64,000 nucleotides of DNA, from assembly GCA_051453625.1 (NCBI GenBank), contig JBOZIK010000001.1, positions 174,002,721-174,066,720 of the forward strand, given 5' to 3'. Made by a program: the position numbers and the translations under genes. Shown one piece after another: positions 1 through 12,178 of the stretch; within the stretch, counting starts at the first letter, position 1, and the number at the start of each line of letters is the position of its first letter. The notes beneath the pieces were generated by a model. The model saw nothing but the letters and a program-made list of their open reading frames with translations, did no database searches and was not told the origin of the DNA. The DNA is from Welwitschia mirabilis (lineage: Eukaryota > Gnetophyta > Gnetopsida > Welwitschiales).

Positions 1-1968
1 CATAAGATTCAAGCAAATACATCCATGACACTATATCATAATGTAAATACCAAACTAATGATCAAGAAGAAGATAAATATTTTGATAGAATAATCCTTCT
101 TAACACCATCAAAAACCTACCAGTGATTACAATCAAGCCAAGTATCACAAACACTAATATGCTAGACTCACAACTATTTTATAGCTATTTAAGAGGCCTC
201 ACCTATATACCATTACTTTACTTCCTTTTCATTTCTTCATGTTACTCCTTATTCTCTATACTTAACTTAAAGTAGTAGTCTTTTTCATTCTCTATGCTGT
301 AGATCCCTACATTTGAGGATCGTCATTATATTTTCTCTCCATTCTTGATAACTCCTTTAGGTCATTGATCTCTTCCTGAACTAAATATGATCTTTCCTTC
401 ATTTGCATCTTATTTGGCCATTTCAACTTCAAAAACAACTTTAACTCAAAGTTAGAAAAAAGAAACATTCCTTCCAACCATGAAAGCCATCAAAAGAGAT
501 ACCAAAAATCCTTATTTTTTCATGTATTTTTAAAGTTATTTATAGCCTATTATTTTATTTTCTAATGTAAAATTATAGTTTCTTCTTCTCTTCTAGTAGA
601 AGGAGAAGACTATATATCCATCTTTTAAAAGGGAAGGAGGAAGAGTGTGTGTGTGTTTTGATAACTTTTTCTTATAAAGATAGTTTCTTCTTTATATCCT
701 AAGACTTGCATTCATTAAGTGCCTCAGAGATTTTAAATTGAGGATCTAATTCAAGTTATCTTCTTTTTAATAAATAAGTCATATCACATTCATTCCTAAA
801 AGGAGATAATTATTTAGGTTCATCCTGTCTTCTTATTCAAGCTTTACCATCTCTCACTCATTCACCTGGGAGAGTAGACCTATTAGGATACTTATTTTCA
901 TAGTTAAGACTTACTACATCTTATTCTAATGTAGACAGATCTTGAAACAATCAAGAAGATATGTCCTTTCTCATGGAAGGTATCTATTCTTTTAACATGA
1001 ATCCTTTCATTTTACTTTGTTTTATTTGTTTACTTTTCTTTTATGGATATTTACTAACTAGGAATTACCTATCTCTCTAACCCTATTTTCTGATTACTCT
1101 ACACCTTGAGGGAAAATGTTTTTAGATACTTGATTTCTAGTTGTCTTTTAAAATAATTTTAGCACCTAATCCTAGAAAGTAAGCATTATTATCTCTTCGA
1201 TGCTTATAAAAGAAAATTTAAAACAACAAATTCATATGTCCTTACAAGTATCTAGAGTAATAATGCATGAGCTAATCTATCATGTCAACCTTAACTAGTG
1301 AATATTTCATTAAGTATAACTTAATTTTCTAAATAGGTAATAAATTATTCTCATATAAACTTTAAATGTAAAGTAAGTACAAGGAAGTAGTATCATTTCT
1401 TTAATGAAATATAGGAAAACATTACAAATGTAAAGCAAGTACAAGGAAGGAATATTATTTCTTTAATGAAATATAGCAATATTTTAGGGTTGTATAAAAG
1501 GAATCATCTAATGAAATCTAAATCATCTAAAGCATATAAATATTTAAGAATTAATTCTTCAAGGACAAAATAGCATTCAAAAAACACTATCACATAACTA
1601 GCAATCTTCATTAAGCCAAAGATAAAAACTAAATTCAGTCACAACTTAGAGTGCATTTACTAATGATACAATTAGTATAGAGAATATTAACTTAAAGTTA
1701 ACCAAAGTTACATCATTAAAAATTTCAAATGATCAATTATTTTCTCATACTTAAGAAGGAAGGAAAAAGGCTTAGAACCTCATTATAAGATAAGCCCTCA
1801 TTATGGTCATTAGAATTCTAGAAATCTCAATGTTCTAATGGATAATGACATATAACACTCTAATAGAAGGGAACTTTAAAGTCTAATACTAATTATAATT
1901 AAAATATGTATCAATAATAAATTATGATTGACTAAATACCTAAATCAACATTAATGAGGTAGGATAAT
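1..1968. other. Gene-free flank left of LTR element 1
   Basis: AT-rich sequence with stops in all frames and no domain I recognise. It contains one short tandem duplication (1364-1476), annotated separately. Its last five bases (ATAAT, 1964-1968) are the left target-site duplication of LTR element 1. Before that insertion this stretch was therefore contiguous with 33306 onward. Confidence 0.6.
1364..1476. repeat. Two-copy tandem repeat, 62 bp period
   Basis: A unit beginning AAATGTAAAG(T/C)AAGTACAAGGAA and ending with TTTCTTTAATGAAATATAG occurs at 1364-1415 and again from 1426, with few differences. It is noncoding. Confidence 0.75.
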
Positions 1969-2274
1969 TGTTAACATGCAAAAATTGACATTTATTTTAA
2001 GCATTTTAAGTTGATTTATTTTAGATGGAGGCATTAATTTAATTATTTTAATAATAAAATATATCTTCTATTACTTTTAATATATAATTTAATATTATAT
2101 TTTTATTCATAATAATTACAAATATTTAGCCATATTTTAAAATACATGCTAGAAGATGAATACAATTCTACATAAAATAATGGTGGTAATGGAGATACAA
2201 GGTGGTGACATGTAGTAATATAGTTAGAAGACATGTGGTAGATGTATATGAATGTGATACTAGAGAAATGTGAT
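1969..2274 (+). repeat. 5' LTR of element 1, left part
   Basis: It aligns with the start of LTRs 31718-33300 and 37964-39209: TGTTAACATG, then an ATTGACATTT-like stretch, then AATAAAATAT(A/G)TCTTC. The match stops at 2274, where CACTATAAGAAA begins, and resumes at 27101. Joined, the two parts follow the 3' LTR collinearly. Confidence 0.85.
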
Positions 2275-2510
2275 CACTATAAGAAATTAATAATTTTAAG
2301 GAATTTATTTAAATAAACACCTTAATTAAATGCTGTCAAAAGTCTATAATTTTTTAAGGCATTTTTTAGAATAAATGCCTCAAAAACGCCTATCCAATGT
2401 TTTTAATGGATTTATAAATCAATTCCTTGAATATTGGAATCTTTTAAGGCACTTAACCAGACAAATGCCTTAAGGCTGTTAATGGAAAAAACGCTTAAAA
2501 GAATAATCCA
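2275..2510 (+). repeat. CACTA left terminus and subterminal repeats
   Basis: The terminal inverted repeat begins at 2275. The next 230 bases hold TTAAGGCATTTT and AAATGCCTCAAAAA / AAATGCCTTAAGG motifs in inverted pairs (around 2355-2395 and 2432-2478). Such subterminal repeats bind the accessory transposon protein in characterised CACTA elements. Binding here is inferred. Confidence 0.75.
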
Positions 2511-2537
2511 AAAAATAAAAAATATTCATGCATTACT

Positions 2538-2559
2538 AAAAAAAAAAAAAAAAAAAAAA
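2538..2559 (+). repeat. Poly(A) tract of 22
   Basis: A run of 22 A follows CATTACT. It may mark the edge of another insertion, but no coding or target duplication around it supports that. Confidence 0.6.
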
Positions 2560-2852
2560 CCTCATGTGGTAGTTTAGCTATTGGTGGCCTAAATTTGCAC
2601 CTCAAAAGTAATCAATGCTATAAATAGGAAATTGAAATTAGGCTTAGTATAGGGTGAATTGACCAATGAATGTCATTAAGGCAACAATCTAATCAAGCAC
2701 ATTAATGATAAAGAATATGATTCAAATTTCAGTTCAATGTTTAAATCAATTTTGTGTTTTTCTTATGCAAAAAGGAAATTGATAATGTAACTATTCTAAT
2801 GTGCAATGCAAAGTATGAAAGAGAAATGAAATGCAAGCCTATGATAACCAAT

Positions 2853-3746
2853 NNNNNNNNNNNNNNNNNNNNNNNNNNNNNNNNNNNNNNNNNNNNNNNN
2901 NNNNNNNNNNNNNNNNNNNNNNNNNNNNNNNNNNNNNNNNNNNNNNNNNNNNNNNNNNNNNNNNNNNNNNNNNNNNNNNNNNNNNNNNNNNNNNNNNNNN
3001 NNNNNNNNNNNNNNNNNNNNNNNNNNNNNNNNNNNNNNNNNNNNNNNNNNNNNNNNNNNNNNNNNNNNNNNNNNNNNNNNNNNNNNNNNNNNNNNNNNNN
3101 NNNNNNNNNNNNNNNNNNNNNNNNNNNNNNNNNNNNNNNNNNNNNNNNNNNNNNNNNNNNNNNNNNNNNNNNNNNNNNNNNNNNNNNNNNNNNNNNNNNN
3201 NNNNNNNNNNNNNNNNNNNNNNNNNNNNNNNNNNNNNNNNNNNNNNNNNNNNNNNNNNNNNNNNNNNNNNNNNNNNNNNNNNNNNNNNNNNNNNNNNNNN
3301 NNNNNNNNNNNNNNNNNNNNNNNNNNNNNNNNNNNNNNNNNNNNNNNNNNNNNNNNNNNNNNNNNNNNNNNNNNNNNNNNNNNNNNNNNNNNNNNNNNNN
3401 NNNNNNNNNNNNNNNNNNNNNNNNNNNNNNNNNNNNNNNNNNNNNNNNNNNNNNNNNNNNNNNNNNNNNNNNNNNNNNNNNNNNNNNNNNNNNNNNNNNN
3501 NNNNNNNNNNNNNNNNNNNNNNNNNNNNNNNNNNNNNNNNNNNNNNNNNNNNNNNNNNNNNNNNNNNNNNNNNNNNNNNNNNNNNNNNNNNNNNNNNNNN
3601 NNNNNNNNNNNNNNNNNNNNNNNNNNNNNNNNNNNNNNNNNNNNNNNNNNNNNNNNNNNNNNNNNNNNNNNNNNNNNNNNNNNNNNNNNNNNNNNNNNNN
3701 NNNNNNNNNNNNNNNNNNNNNNNNNNNNNNNNNNNNNNNNNNNNNN
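2853..3746. other. Sequence gap (894 N)
   Basis: Unresolved bases. The missing 3' part of the nested minus-strand element, including its 3' LTR, may lie here. Apparent open frames across it are artefacts of the Ns. Confidence 0.95.
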
Positions 3747-3882
3747 ACTACATCAACAGTCATGGGTCTCTATGTGGAGAGGACCAGAACTCAACCTCCA
3801 TGTCAGTATCGCCTTTGCCTCCTGTCTCCACTGGTGGCTTAATGATAGGCTCATCAACCTCTAGAAAGAAGTGAGAGATGTG

Positions 3883-5216
3883 CTAACATAAGCTAGATGT
3901 GGTTACGTCATGATGGACATGAACTACCTCAGGGATGGCCACTGAAGTATCTTGCTGAATATCGATCACTCTTTGTAAGATGGCTCGACTTTGCTCCATG
4001 GTAGCTCGAATCTGCTCTAAGGTAGCTTGACTTTGCTCCTCTACGATGCAGACGCATGCCTCCAACTGATCAATTCACGAATATATCCTCTATTCCATCG
4101 CTCCTAATAATGTGATAATATGATCCAGAGTAATACCTCCAGCTGCCTATGGCTATCCATGAGGAGGTGGCTATGCTGCAAGGGCCTCACCAGGAGCTAG
4201 TGGAGCCATACTAGGTATCTCTATTCTAAGTCTCCTAAAATATGTGTCATTAGCTGTAATATATACTAAATGAGGGGTATCCTCTAGAATAGGAATCTCA
4301 AATCATTGAAAGAGAGCACTCAGTAGACAGGGGTACGAAATGGTAGAGAATCCGTACTGGGTGCTCATCCATCTCAGTCGATGCTAGATGAAGATGGCTA
4401 AATCCATCCTTTCTGTTAGCTGAATATGGTTTAAAATCTAAAGATGGGTAATCATAGCATATAAGTTATAATAAACTAGAGCTATGTTGTGGATAATAGC
4501 TTGATGAAGGATGCAGTAATAAGGAGGCAAATATGTCACAGCAACCCCTTACCTATCATCACCTGCAGAATATGGTAAGTCAAGCTGGACAACATAAGCT
4601 TACCTCTCTGACTTACCTTCATTAACATTAATCCTCTCCTCATCTCTAGGAATCCCTATGATGGCTGTAATATGCTGTGGCTCAATATATATATGGCATC
4701 CTCCTACAGTGGCTTTAAACTGGTCATTAATGTGAGCCATCCTCCCTGGTGGCTAAAAAAATCTCAAAGGTCTGATAGAACTGAATAATCTCTACCTCAT
4801 AGTAAGAGCCATAAGCATGTAATAACCAGTCTTGGATACTCATCTCCTTCAATGCTTGGTCTAAACTAGGCTCAAGTCTCTGCATGTAATCACCGAAATG
4901 CATTTCTCTCTGGTAAATGGCAGAAGCAAGGCTGTGCCTTCGCTCTTGTAGAATAGCCTCNNNNNNNNNNNNNNNNNNNNNNNNNNNNNNNNNNNNNNNN
5001 NNNNNNNNNNNNNNNNNNNNNNNNNNNNNNNNNNNNNNNNNNNNNNNNNNNNNNNNNNNNGTAAATGGCAGAAGCAAGGCTGTGCCTTCGCTCTTGTAGA
5101 ATAGCCTCTTGTTCCCATTGTTCTGCTACTCGGGCAGCGATAGAGCATGTGCGGGTTTGACAAGAGGATACACCTATATTACTACATGAAAATCCACTAA
5201 AATAGATATGTGCCAA
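3883..5216 (-). pseudogene. Putative plant transposon protein (Transposase_32-like), decayed
   Basis: Read on the minus strand, about 390 codons can be followed with one 1-base frameshift near 4735 and about eight stops. In order there is a basic N-terminal stretch ending in WEQEAILQERRHSLASAIY, a central part with FYQTFEIFLATRE, then ITAIIGIPRDEERINV, then TISYPCLLSALF, and a Gln/Glu-rich C-terminal helix (SQATLEQIRATMEQSRAILQ) that probably forms a coiled coil. The pattern 'FY..F ... ITAIIGIP ... YPCLLSALF' fits my recollection of the family called 'putative plant transposon protein' (PF20167), found in plant LTR-element derivatives. No search was possible. A 100-N gap (4961-5060) interrupts the N-terminal part and the flanking 48 bases are duplicated, so one copy is probably an assembly artefact. 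The function of the family is not established. Confidence 0.55.
4913..5108. repeat. 48-bp direct duplication across a 100-N gap
   Basis: 4913-4960 and 5061-5108 are identical and lie directly on either side of the gap. This looks like unmerged overlapping contig ends rather than biology. Confidence 0.8.
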
Positions 5217-5969
5217 TTAAGAGAAAATGGGAAAAAATTCATAACTTTGCTTATAGAGAACCAAATGTTCTCCCATAAGAACCAGATTGTAAATAATGAA
5301 ACAAGGATCGATTTGATATGTAATATGGTAAAAACTATCGCAAATTAAGTGCATTATGAGTAAAAAATCAAAAAAAGTAAAAAACATGGATTTTCATGAG
5401 AAAATACTCATATCTTTGAATTTAATTGACCAAATTCAATTCCGTAAGTTTCTAAGCATAGATCAGCCAAAAATACAGGTGGGTTTGAAAAGAAATCATT
5501 CAAAATGGCCTACAACAAGTGAAATAAGCAAAATTCAAAAATTTAAAACATAAGAAAAGTGAAAAATTACCTCATTTCAATGAATTTTGACTAAATTGCT
5601 TATGATTAGCAGCTTCAAAGCTCAAAGGTGGATGAGGCGCCTAAAAGAAGTCAGAGGAAATAAGTGGCACTAGATTTAGTTGGAAAATGAGGGAGAAAAA
5701 GGGTTTTACAAAAATACTATCATGCTATCGTCCATCGTGTCATGGGGACGACGAAGGTCATGATCATACAAAAAACCAAATGCAAAAATTTGTGGTCGTT
5801 GTCCTTTATGTCATGAGGATGACCACTAGGATGACCAACTTTCCCATTTCTAATTGATCCTACATTTGAGATTCATACCTTAATCATAGAAGTCATTCTG
5901 ATTCTCAATTCAATTTTATGAAGTGGAGTGTAGGGATTGGAAATTGTGCAAATGCCAATATANNNNNNN
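5217..5969 (-). other. Leader region of the nested minus-strand element
   Basis: No credible protein is seen; the 65-codon plus frame at 5356-5553 is low-complexity and Lys-rich. Two GTCRTCC/GGAYGAC hairpins occur (5728-5751 and 5792-5826). On the minus strand a TTGGCATTTGCAC-like sequence ends near 5948. It could be a decayed primer-binding site of the TGGCGCC type, placing the LTR boundary in the 25-N gap at 5963-5987. Confidence 0.4.
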
Positions 5970-7142
5970 NNNNNNNNNNNNNNNNNNTTAAATTAGGTTC
6001 AAAATTAAAAATAAATCATGGATTCTGAACTAGTGATCTGTGAAGAGTCTGATGACAAAGCTCAATTTCCCCAATTAATCAAAAATATCATTTAAAGGGG
6101 TCTAATGGGGATGTCCAAGAAACTTTTAATGTTTTAGTGATTTTCTGAAGATTACACTCATAAAATTGAAGTGCCATCAAGTTTTTAGACTGAGAAAAAG
6201 ATAAGGATCATGAATNNNNNNNNNNNNNNNNNNNNNNNNNNNNNNNNNNNNNNNNNNNNNNNNNNNNNNNNNNNNNNNNNNNNNNNNNNNNNNNNNNNNN
6301 NNNNNNNNNNNNNNNATTAATCTAAGAAATAGCATTAACTAAACTTTAACACAAATCATAAGAGAAATCATAAGATTTTGAGAAGAAGAAAGGCATTTTA
6401 TTAAATCAATGCAATTTCTTACAATACTTCAGCAAGATAGTAACTCCTCAATGTCAGAAACACAGCCTTCACACTAAGAACGATCTCTCCTATGCTGAAT
6501 TGGACCCTTCACTCCTTAGATGCCTTTGTTACAAAATCCTCCAATTCCAAAAGATGACTAAATGAGGCCAAATGGGGGTTTTTATAGCTTTCTTAGGATT
6601 ATTATAGATCAAGTAGGTCGGTACAGGTGAAGAGGCATCATTAGGCATAAACTAGACCCTAATTGACTCAATTAGGAAGAAGTTAATGCATCATCGTATT
6701 ACTGTCGTCGTGGGGATGACAAAAGACACAACACACCTTCATTAGCCAATCACAGATTGCCACATTAGAATCCCATTGCTATTCGAATTTGCAAGTAACA
6801 TCTATGTTGTCCCTAGTGTCATGGGGATGATAGAGGCCACAACAGCCATGATAGTAGTCCACGTTAATGTCTCCCATGTTAGCTTTGCCATGTTGTGTCT
6901 CATGTCGTTGGGATGACACATGGGATGACAATCCTTTTTTTGTTCTTTTCCTTCACTTTTTGCTCCACTTTGTTCCTTAGTTGAATTATTCCCTTTCTAA
7001 ATCAAAATATGGCATTAATGTCATAATTAGATGGTTAGATCAGATAATGATAAAATGACTGAAAATGACTAAATTGAGTTCCTGTTCCCTGCAAAACATC
7101 ACCAATTACACTATTAAAACATGATAATTTAGGATCGCAACA
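5970..7142 (-). repeat. Probable LTR of the nested minus-strand element
   Basis: On the minus strand the segment starts TGTTGCGATCC at 7142. It has a TATA box (TATAAAAA, plus 6579-6586) and, about 190 bases downstream, an AATAAAATG polyadenylation-like signal (plus 6390-6400). It would end near 5970-5990, just before the possible primer site. This promoter-then-polyA layout is that of an LTR of about 1.17 kb, the 5' LTR of the element carrying the pseudogene at 3.9-5.2 kb. No second copy is visible, so the boundaries are inferred. It carries several GTCGTCC...GGATGAC hairpins (6702-6930). Confidence 0.5.
6579..6586 (-). promoter_or_regulatory. TATA box in minus-strand LTR
   Basis: TATAAAAA on the minus strand, preceding a transcribed region with an AATAAA-type signal. 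It is the likely LTR promoter of the nested element. Confidence 0.5.
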
Positions 7143-7144
7143 TT

Positions 7145-7353
7145 AGCCATAAGCAGTGCTGATTAATCCTCATACATTATTTCCTTTTGAAACCATAAGC
7201 AACATTGGTTGACCCTTACATGTTTAGTTCCTTTTTATAGCCATAAGTGATATTGGTTAGCCCTTGCACATTAGTTCCTTTTGGAGCCACAAGCAGTGCC
7301 AATTAGCCCTCACATGTTAGTTCCTTTTAAATCCATAAGTAGCACTTGTCATT
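7145..7353. repeat. 46-bp minisatellite, about 4.5 copies
   Basis: Units begin at 7145, 7191, 7239, 7285 and 7331 (periods 46, 48, 46, 46). The core is CCATAAGCAGTGC, then GGTTAGCCCT, ACATG and TTAGTTCCTTTT. The period is not a multiple of three, so a repeated protein is unlikely. It abuts the inferred outer end of the minus-strand LTR. Confidence 0.85.
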
Positions 7354-8707
7354 GCATGAAAATAAAAGGGAAACAATTAGGGTTAATCACTAGCATCATC
7401 TTGCACACGTAATTGTCCACATAGCTCATGTAAAGCATCTTCATCCATAGTGTCCTTAAGGTTTTTCTTTATTTCATCATTTTTCTTTCTTTCATTACAT
7501 TTTGAAGTGCCATTTTAGATAAGCTTGATTTTCCATTAATTTCAAATGTTCAAGCTTCATCATTGCATGCTTGAATATGTTGTTTAAATATGCTTGAATT
7601 TTTATTTCTTAATTAAATCATGAAGTTAAATAAGACTGTGGATTTCCATATCTTCAAGTTTGCTATGTGATGTTGTTGCAAATGTTGACATGTAAGTATA
7701 GGTATACTAATTAGATGGATAGCAAAAGGTATTTTAAGTCTATGTCTCAGATAAATGTCACTAATTGATTCATACTTATTAATAATTATGATTTTAATTA
7801 TGAATATCTTAAACGTTTAAGCATTTTCTTTTCATTCATGTTACCATGTGCACTATGCTCTTGACCCTAGTGTACATCATTTCCCCTTCCTTTTTAATGT
7901 TCTAATGTTCTTCTAGATTCTATTGCACTACATGTAACTACTTGTAAGAGATGAAAAAACAAATTCTTAAAGATTGCATTAAACTATGGTCAATCATTCA
8001 AAAGATACCATAATGTAAAAAAAGATTATGAACAGTGCTTGTATGTCAATGTTTTTAATTAATTTTACATAATATTAAAGAGCATCTTTATCATACTATA
8101 AAGAAAGACTTTTGAAAGATGAGAATCCTCTAGGTTGTATTTTTATTTCTCTTTACCTCTTCATGCTTGAAAGCTCCCCTAAATCATCAAATTCTGGAGA
8201 GACCTGCATTTGTGTTTGCAAAATCATATCTGTAGAATCATATTTTTATATTAAATATGTCACTCAAATTCATCTTTTCTCATACTAATTCGTAGATGCT
8301 ATGAGAAACCTACTAACCAATAAATCTACTGATCAAATTACTTCTGCATACATAAATGTTATAGGATGCCTTTTAAGATTCTACTTTTAGACTTTGCATG
8401 CATGACATTAGGGCTCTAACTTCCTTACTGACTAATTAGTTTATAAGACATGCAAAATCATATTGAATAATATTTAATTTTATTGCTATATCATTATGAT
8501 TTTTTTCTATCTACATTTTAGATGACTTACATAACAACCCCTACTGATAAATAAAACATGCTCATTTGTTGAAATCCTATTTTCATTGAATAAGTGTATT
8601 TTTTTTAAGAAAATGTAATCTTAAAATTTTCAAGCTCTAATAAAATAGGTGTTGCTAATAACATATCTTAAACTACTCATATTCCATTACAATGTAAGAG
8701 AAACTAA
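7354..8707. other. Noncoding stretch inside the CACTA element
   Basis: AT-rich with frequent stops in all frames. I see no gene, RNA gene or recognisable repeat. Confidence 0.5.
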
Positions 8708-9940
8708 GTTAATATAAATAAATACAGGTAAAAAGCATTGGTTACCTTACAAGAAGTAGAGAATAAGAGGATATTGGCAGAGAGATCAAAAAATATTTAA
8801 AAAAGAAAGCACCCAAACATTATTGAAAATTTTTTTAAAATTGCATGTGGTCATCCCATAACTCAAATCTTAAATATTAATTAATTTAGCACTAATTGAG
8901 TTACATTTCAATTAAAATATCAAGCTAAAAATAGGTAAGACTAAGCATAAGTTATTAATGAGCAACTGATGAATGAGAATTCTAACATGATTATTAAGGT
9001 AGATCTTAGTTAATAGAATACANNNNNNNNNNNNNNNNNNNNNNNNNNNNNNNNNNNNNNNNNNNNNNNNNNNNNNNNNNNNNNNNNNNNNNNNNNNNNN
9101 NNNNNNNNNNNNNNNNNNNNNNNNNNNNNNNNNNNNNNNNNNNNNNNNNNNNNNNNNNNNNNNNNNNNNNNNNNNNNNNNNNNNNNNNNNNNNNNNNNNN
9201 NNNAGGCAAAAAGCATTGGTTACCTTACAGAAGTAGAGAATAAGAGGATATTGGCAGAGAGATCAGAAAATATTTAAAAAAGAAAGCACCCAAACATTAT
9301 TGGAAATTTTTTCAAAATTGCATGTGGTCATCCCATAACTCAAATCTTAAATATTAATTAATTTAGCGCTAATTGAGTTACATTTCAATTAAAATATCAA
9401 GCTAAAAATAGGTAAGACCAAGCATAAGTTATTAATGAGAAACTGATGAATGAGAATTCTAACATGATTACTGAGGTAGATCTTAGTTAATAGAATATAA
9501 AAGAAGTATGGGAGCAGCTAAAAGAGAATGAAAACTATAAGGCTTTGATGCACTTGGTAATAAGAAGATCATGATAGTAAAAATAAAGACTTCATAAACC
9601 TAAGTAAGGCTAGCTTAAAACTGCTAGGATAAATCTATAAATATAAAATTATATAATATGTTAATATAAATAGATATAGGTAGGAAGCCTTAGTTACCTT
9701 ACAAGAAGTAGAGAAGAAGAGGATAGTGGCAAAGAGATCAGAAAATCTCTAAAGAAGAAAGCATCTAAACATGATTAAAAAGTTTTCCAAAATTGCATGT
9801 GATCATATTATAACTGGAATCCTAGAGACTAATTGACTTGTTACTAATTGATTTATATGACCGATTAAAATGTTAAGCTAAAAATATGTAAGACCAAATA
9901 GAAGTTATTAATAAGCAATGACAAGCTTTGATTCAGGAAG
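8708..9940. repeat. Three-copy tandem repeat, period about 475 bp
   Basis: A unit marked by AGG(T/C)A(A/G)(A/G)AAGC(A/C)TTGGTTACC recurs at 8726, 9204 and 9678 (spacings 478 and 474). Copies 1 and 2 are nearly identical over about 300 bases. Copy 3 is clearly more diverged. Copies 1 and 3 share the upstream GTTAATATAAATA. The N-gap 9023-9203 removes the end of copy 1, but the even spacing argues for a real tandem array. It has no coding potential. Confidence 0.8.
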
Positions 9941-10139
9941 AAATGGTAATACACATTAGTACCATCAATGCACCTAATCTAAATTTCCTTATAACTATTA
10001 AAGTAATTGCAGTCTATCTTCAGTCACATCCTTGACGTTTATTTTAAGGGTTATGTTTACAAGGTACTAAATTCCATTAAATGACATGAATAATGATTTA
10101 AATGGAAGAATAATTTCTTTATTAGAAGAGGTAATTGAA

Positions 10140-10880
10140 ATAACCAATTCTAGCAATCTCTTCAATCTCTTGCTAAGTGAACATTACACTTTTAGACAGA
10201 AGGTCTAAGAAAAGAGAATCAATAGCATCATTAATATTGAGAATAAGGTTATTAAATTTAAAGAGAGTGTAGGTTTCCTCTTGTACAACATATTCCATGT
10301 CTTTTACAGAAGGAAAATTAATTTTTTACATATGCCTATAAGAACTCAACTCTTTTATCATTACAAATTATGAAAATATTAAGTGTAAAAGCCCTTATTC
10401 TACCAAAAAGAATGCCTCTCGTTCCAAAAGAGGCATTGTGGTAGTAGTTGAAATAATATAAAAACCAAAAACCTTTTGCAATGAATTTTAGATGTGACTT
10501 TATTAGATCATTCCAACTTATAAAAATAATTCTAGAATCAANNNNNNNNNNNNNNNNNNNNNNNNNNNNNNNNNNNNNNNNNNNNNNNNNNNNNNNNNNN
10601 NNNNNNNNNNNNNNNNNNNNNNNNNNNNNNNNNNNNNNNNNTTGAAATAATATCAAAACTAAAAACCTTTTGCAATGACTTTTAGATGTGACTTTGTTAG
10701 ATCATTCCAACTTATAAAAATAATTCTAGAATCAAGCAATTTTTTAAAATTTACTATAATTTGTACTTTTGAAAATGGAAATGTAAATTTAAAATCAATA
10801 TCCATGATCTCTGTTGTGCTATGCATTTCTGGATCATCAGAACCTTGAGATTATCAAATGGAAGTATAACTTCTATAACA
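10140..10880 (-). pseudogene. Unrecognised decayed coding segment
   Basis: Reading right to left, the minus frame is mostly open. It runs from about 10860 (SDDPEMHSTTEIMDIDFKF), through LLDSRIIFISWNDL, across the 100-N gap, through KGFWFLYYFNYYHNASFG, to FPSVKDMEYVVQEETYTLF near 10290 and QEIEEIARIGYFNYLF near 10160. There are few stops for such AT-rich DNA, but a frame change near 10335 and no motif I know. The 94 bases either side of the gap are near-duplicates (10448-10541 and 10642-10735). It may be a captured or transposon-encoded gene remnant, or chance. Confidence 0.3.
10448..10735. repeat. 94-bp duplication flanking a 100-N gap
   Basis: 10448-10541 and 10642-10735 differ at about four or five positions and directly flank the gap. 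Probable unmerged contig or haplotype ends. Confidence 0.75.
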
Positions 10881-12178
10881 ACTACATGATTCTAGAAAAT
10901 ACCAAAGATTCTAATAGTCTGCTAATGCTTTTGATGTCTAGCATTTGACTTTTACAAGTTGTATATCAACATCTTTGAGCTTGCAGACTCTATGTTCTAG
11001 ACTCATAACAAGAGAAGAAGATCAAAAACATTAAAGCAAATATTTGTGTCCTTTCTACTAGGTTGAAAGCATACATTTAAATCCTATATAGCATGAAAAA
11101 ATATACTACCCTTCCTCTTCTTGCATTGGTTATGTTTAGGTAAAAATAGGAGGAAATATTATAAAGGTGCTTCAAACACCAAAGATTGCTATCCTCTCAA
11201 TCTCTTTCTTCTCTTTCATTTCTTCCAATTGTTTATGCATCTTCATCACATATAGAGTAGGAGAGACAACAAAATTAATAAGCACTATGTACTTATTTGT
11301 GGCATTCCAAAGGTAGGTTCTTCAATGGTAACTTAGATTCCTAAAATAGAACAATTAAGTTAGGGTTAAAATGGATAAGTGAGAGTGTAGGAGATGGTTT
11401 ATAGAAATGGGACTGGTGAAAAGTCCATCTACAAAGCCAAATTCCTAGATAAAAACCTTATCAAGAAGTACACTGGGCTCGACATTCTATCAATGGTAAA
11501 TACCAAACTTAACCCCAATGGATTTTAGTTCTTCATATGTACTAATAATATTGAATGACTTGATAGAAAACATGTCATGTATAGTGAAGGCCATCGAGGT
11601 TGTAGGTTCATCTAGAGGTTGAACCACTAAAGTTGTTAAGCATATTAATACTTGACTACTTTAAATTTCTTTATGCATAGTATATGAAAAAATTATAATT
11701 TTATACATGACATCACCTACATTATGAAGATCATTATTAAAGCTGAACTAAACTATACTACTTCACAGTTCTTTATGTATTGTGTATGCATTTGCATTTC
11801 TGCATGTATGCTTATGTACACATGTCATGTATGCATGCACATGTGTAGATGTATCATTAAACTAATCCTAGATTAAGGTTATCCATGATTAATTTAGCAT
11901 TTAAAACATCTATCTTTTCATTATGTTATTTGGATTCTCATATAACCATAATGACTTTTTCTCTTTTCTCTTAATGTCTTTATTGAGATGTAAAGAAGGA
12001 TGCATTTGCCATGTTGAGACTATTACAAAAATACATCAAATGTCATTATCATATCCATCATCATCATCTGATAGATTCATTTATGCAATGGATAAGAGCT
12101 AGATGTTTATGAATAGGTATTATGTATGCAATTACATTTAAATTTATTCCTATAGCTTCATAAATATTATGTACTTAT
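10881..12178. other. Noncoding stretch upstream of the transposase
   Basis: No gene recognised. The right part (from 11827) is copy 1 of a duplication across the next gap. Confidence 0.45.

Noticed and set aside
2741-3874. Long open frames on both strands (about 340-360 codons)
   Set aside because: They are almost entirely translated N from the 894-base gap. Only a few dozen real codons remain and they show no motif.
5356-5553. 65-codon Lys-rich plus frame
   Set aside because: It lies in the leader of a minus-strand element, is antisense to it, and shows no motif. Expected by chance in A-rich DNA.
7145-7353. CRISPR-like regularly spaced repeats
   Set aside because: Units are contiguous and degenerate with no spacers, in a eukaryotic transposon. 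It is a minisatellite.
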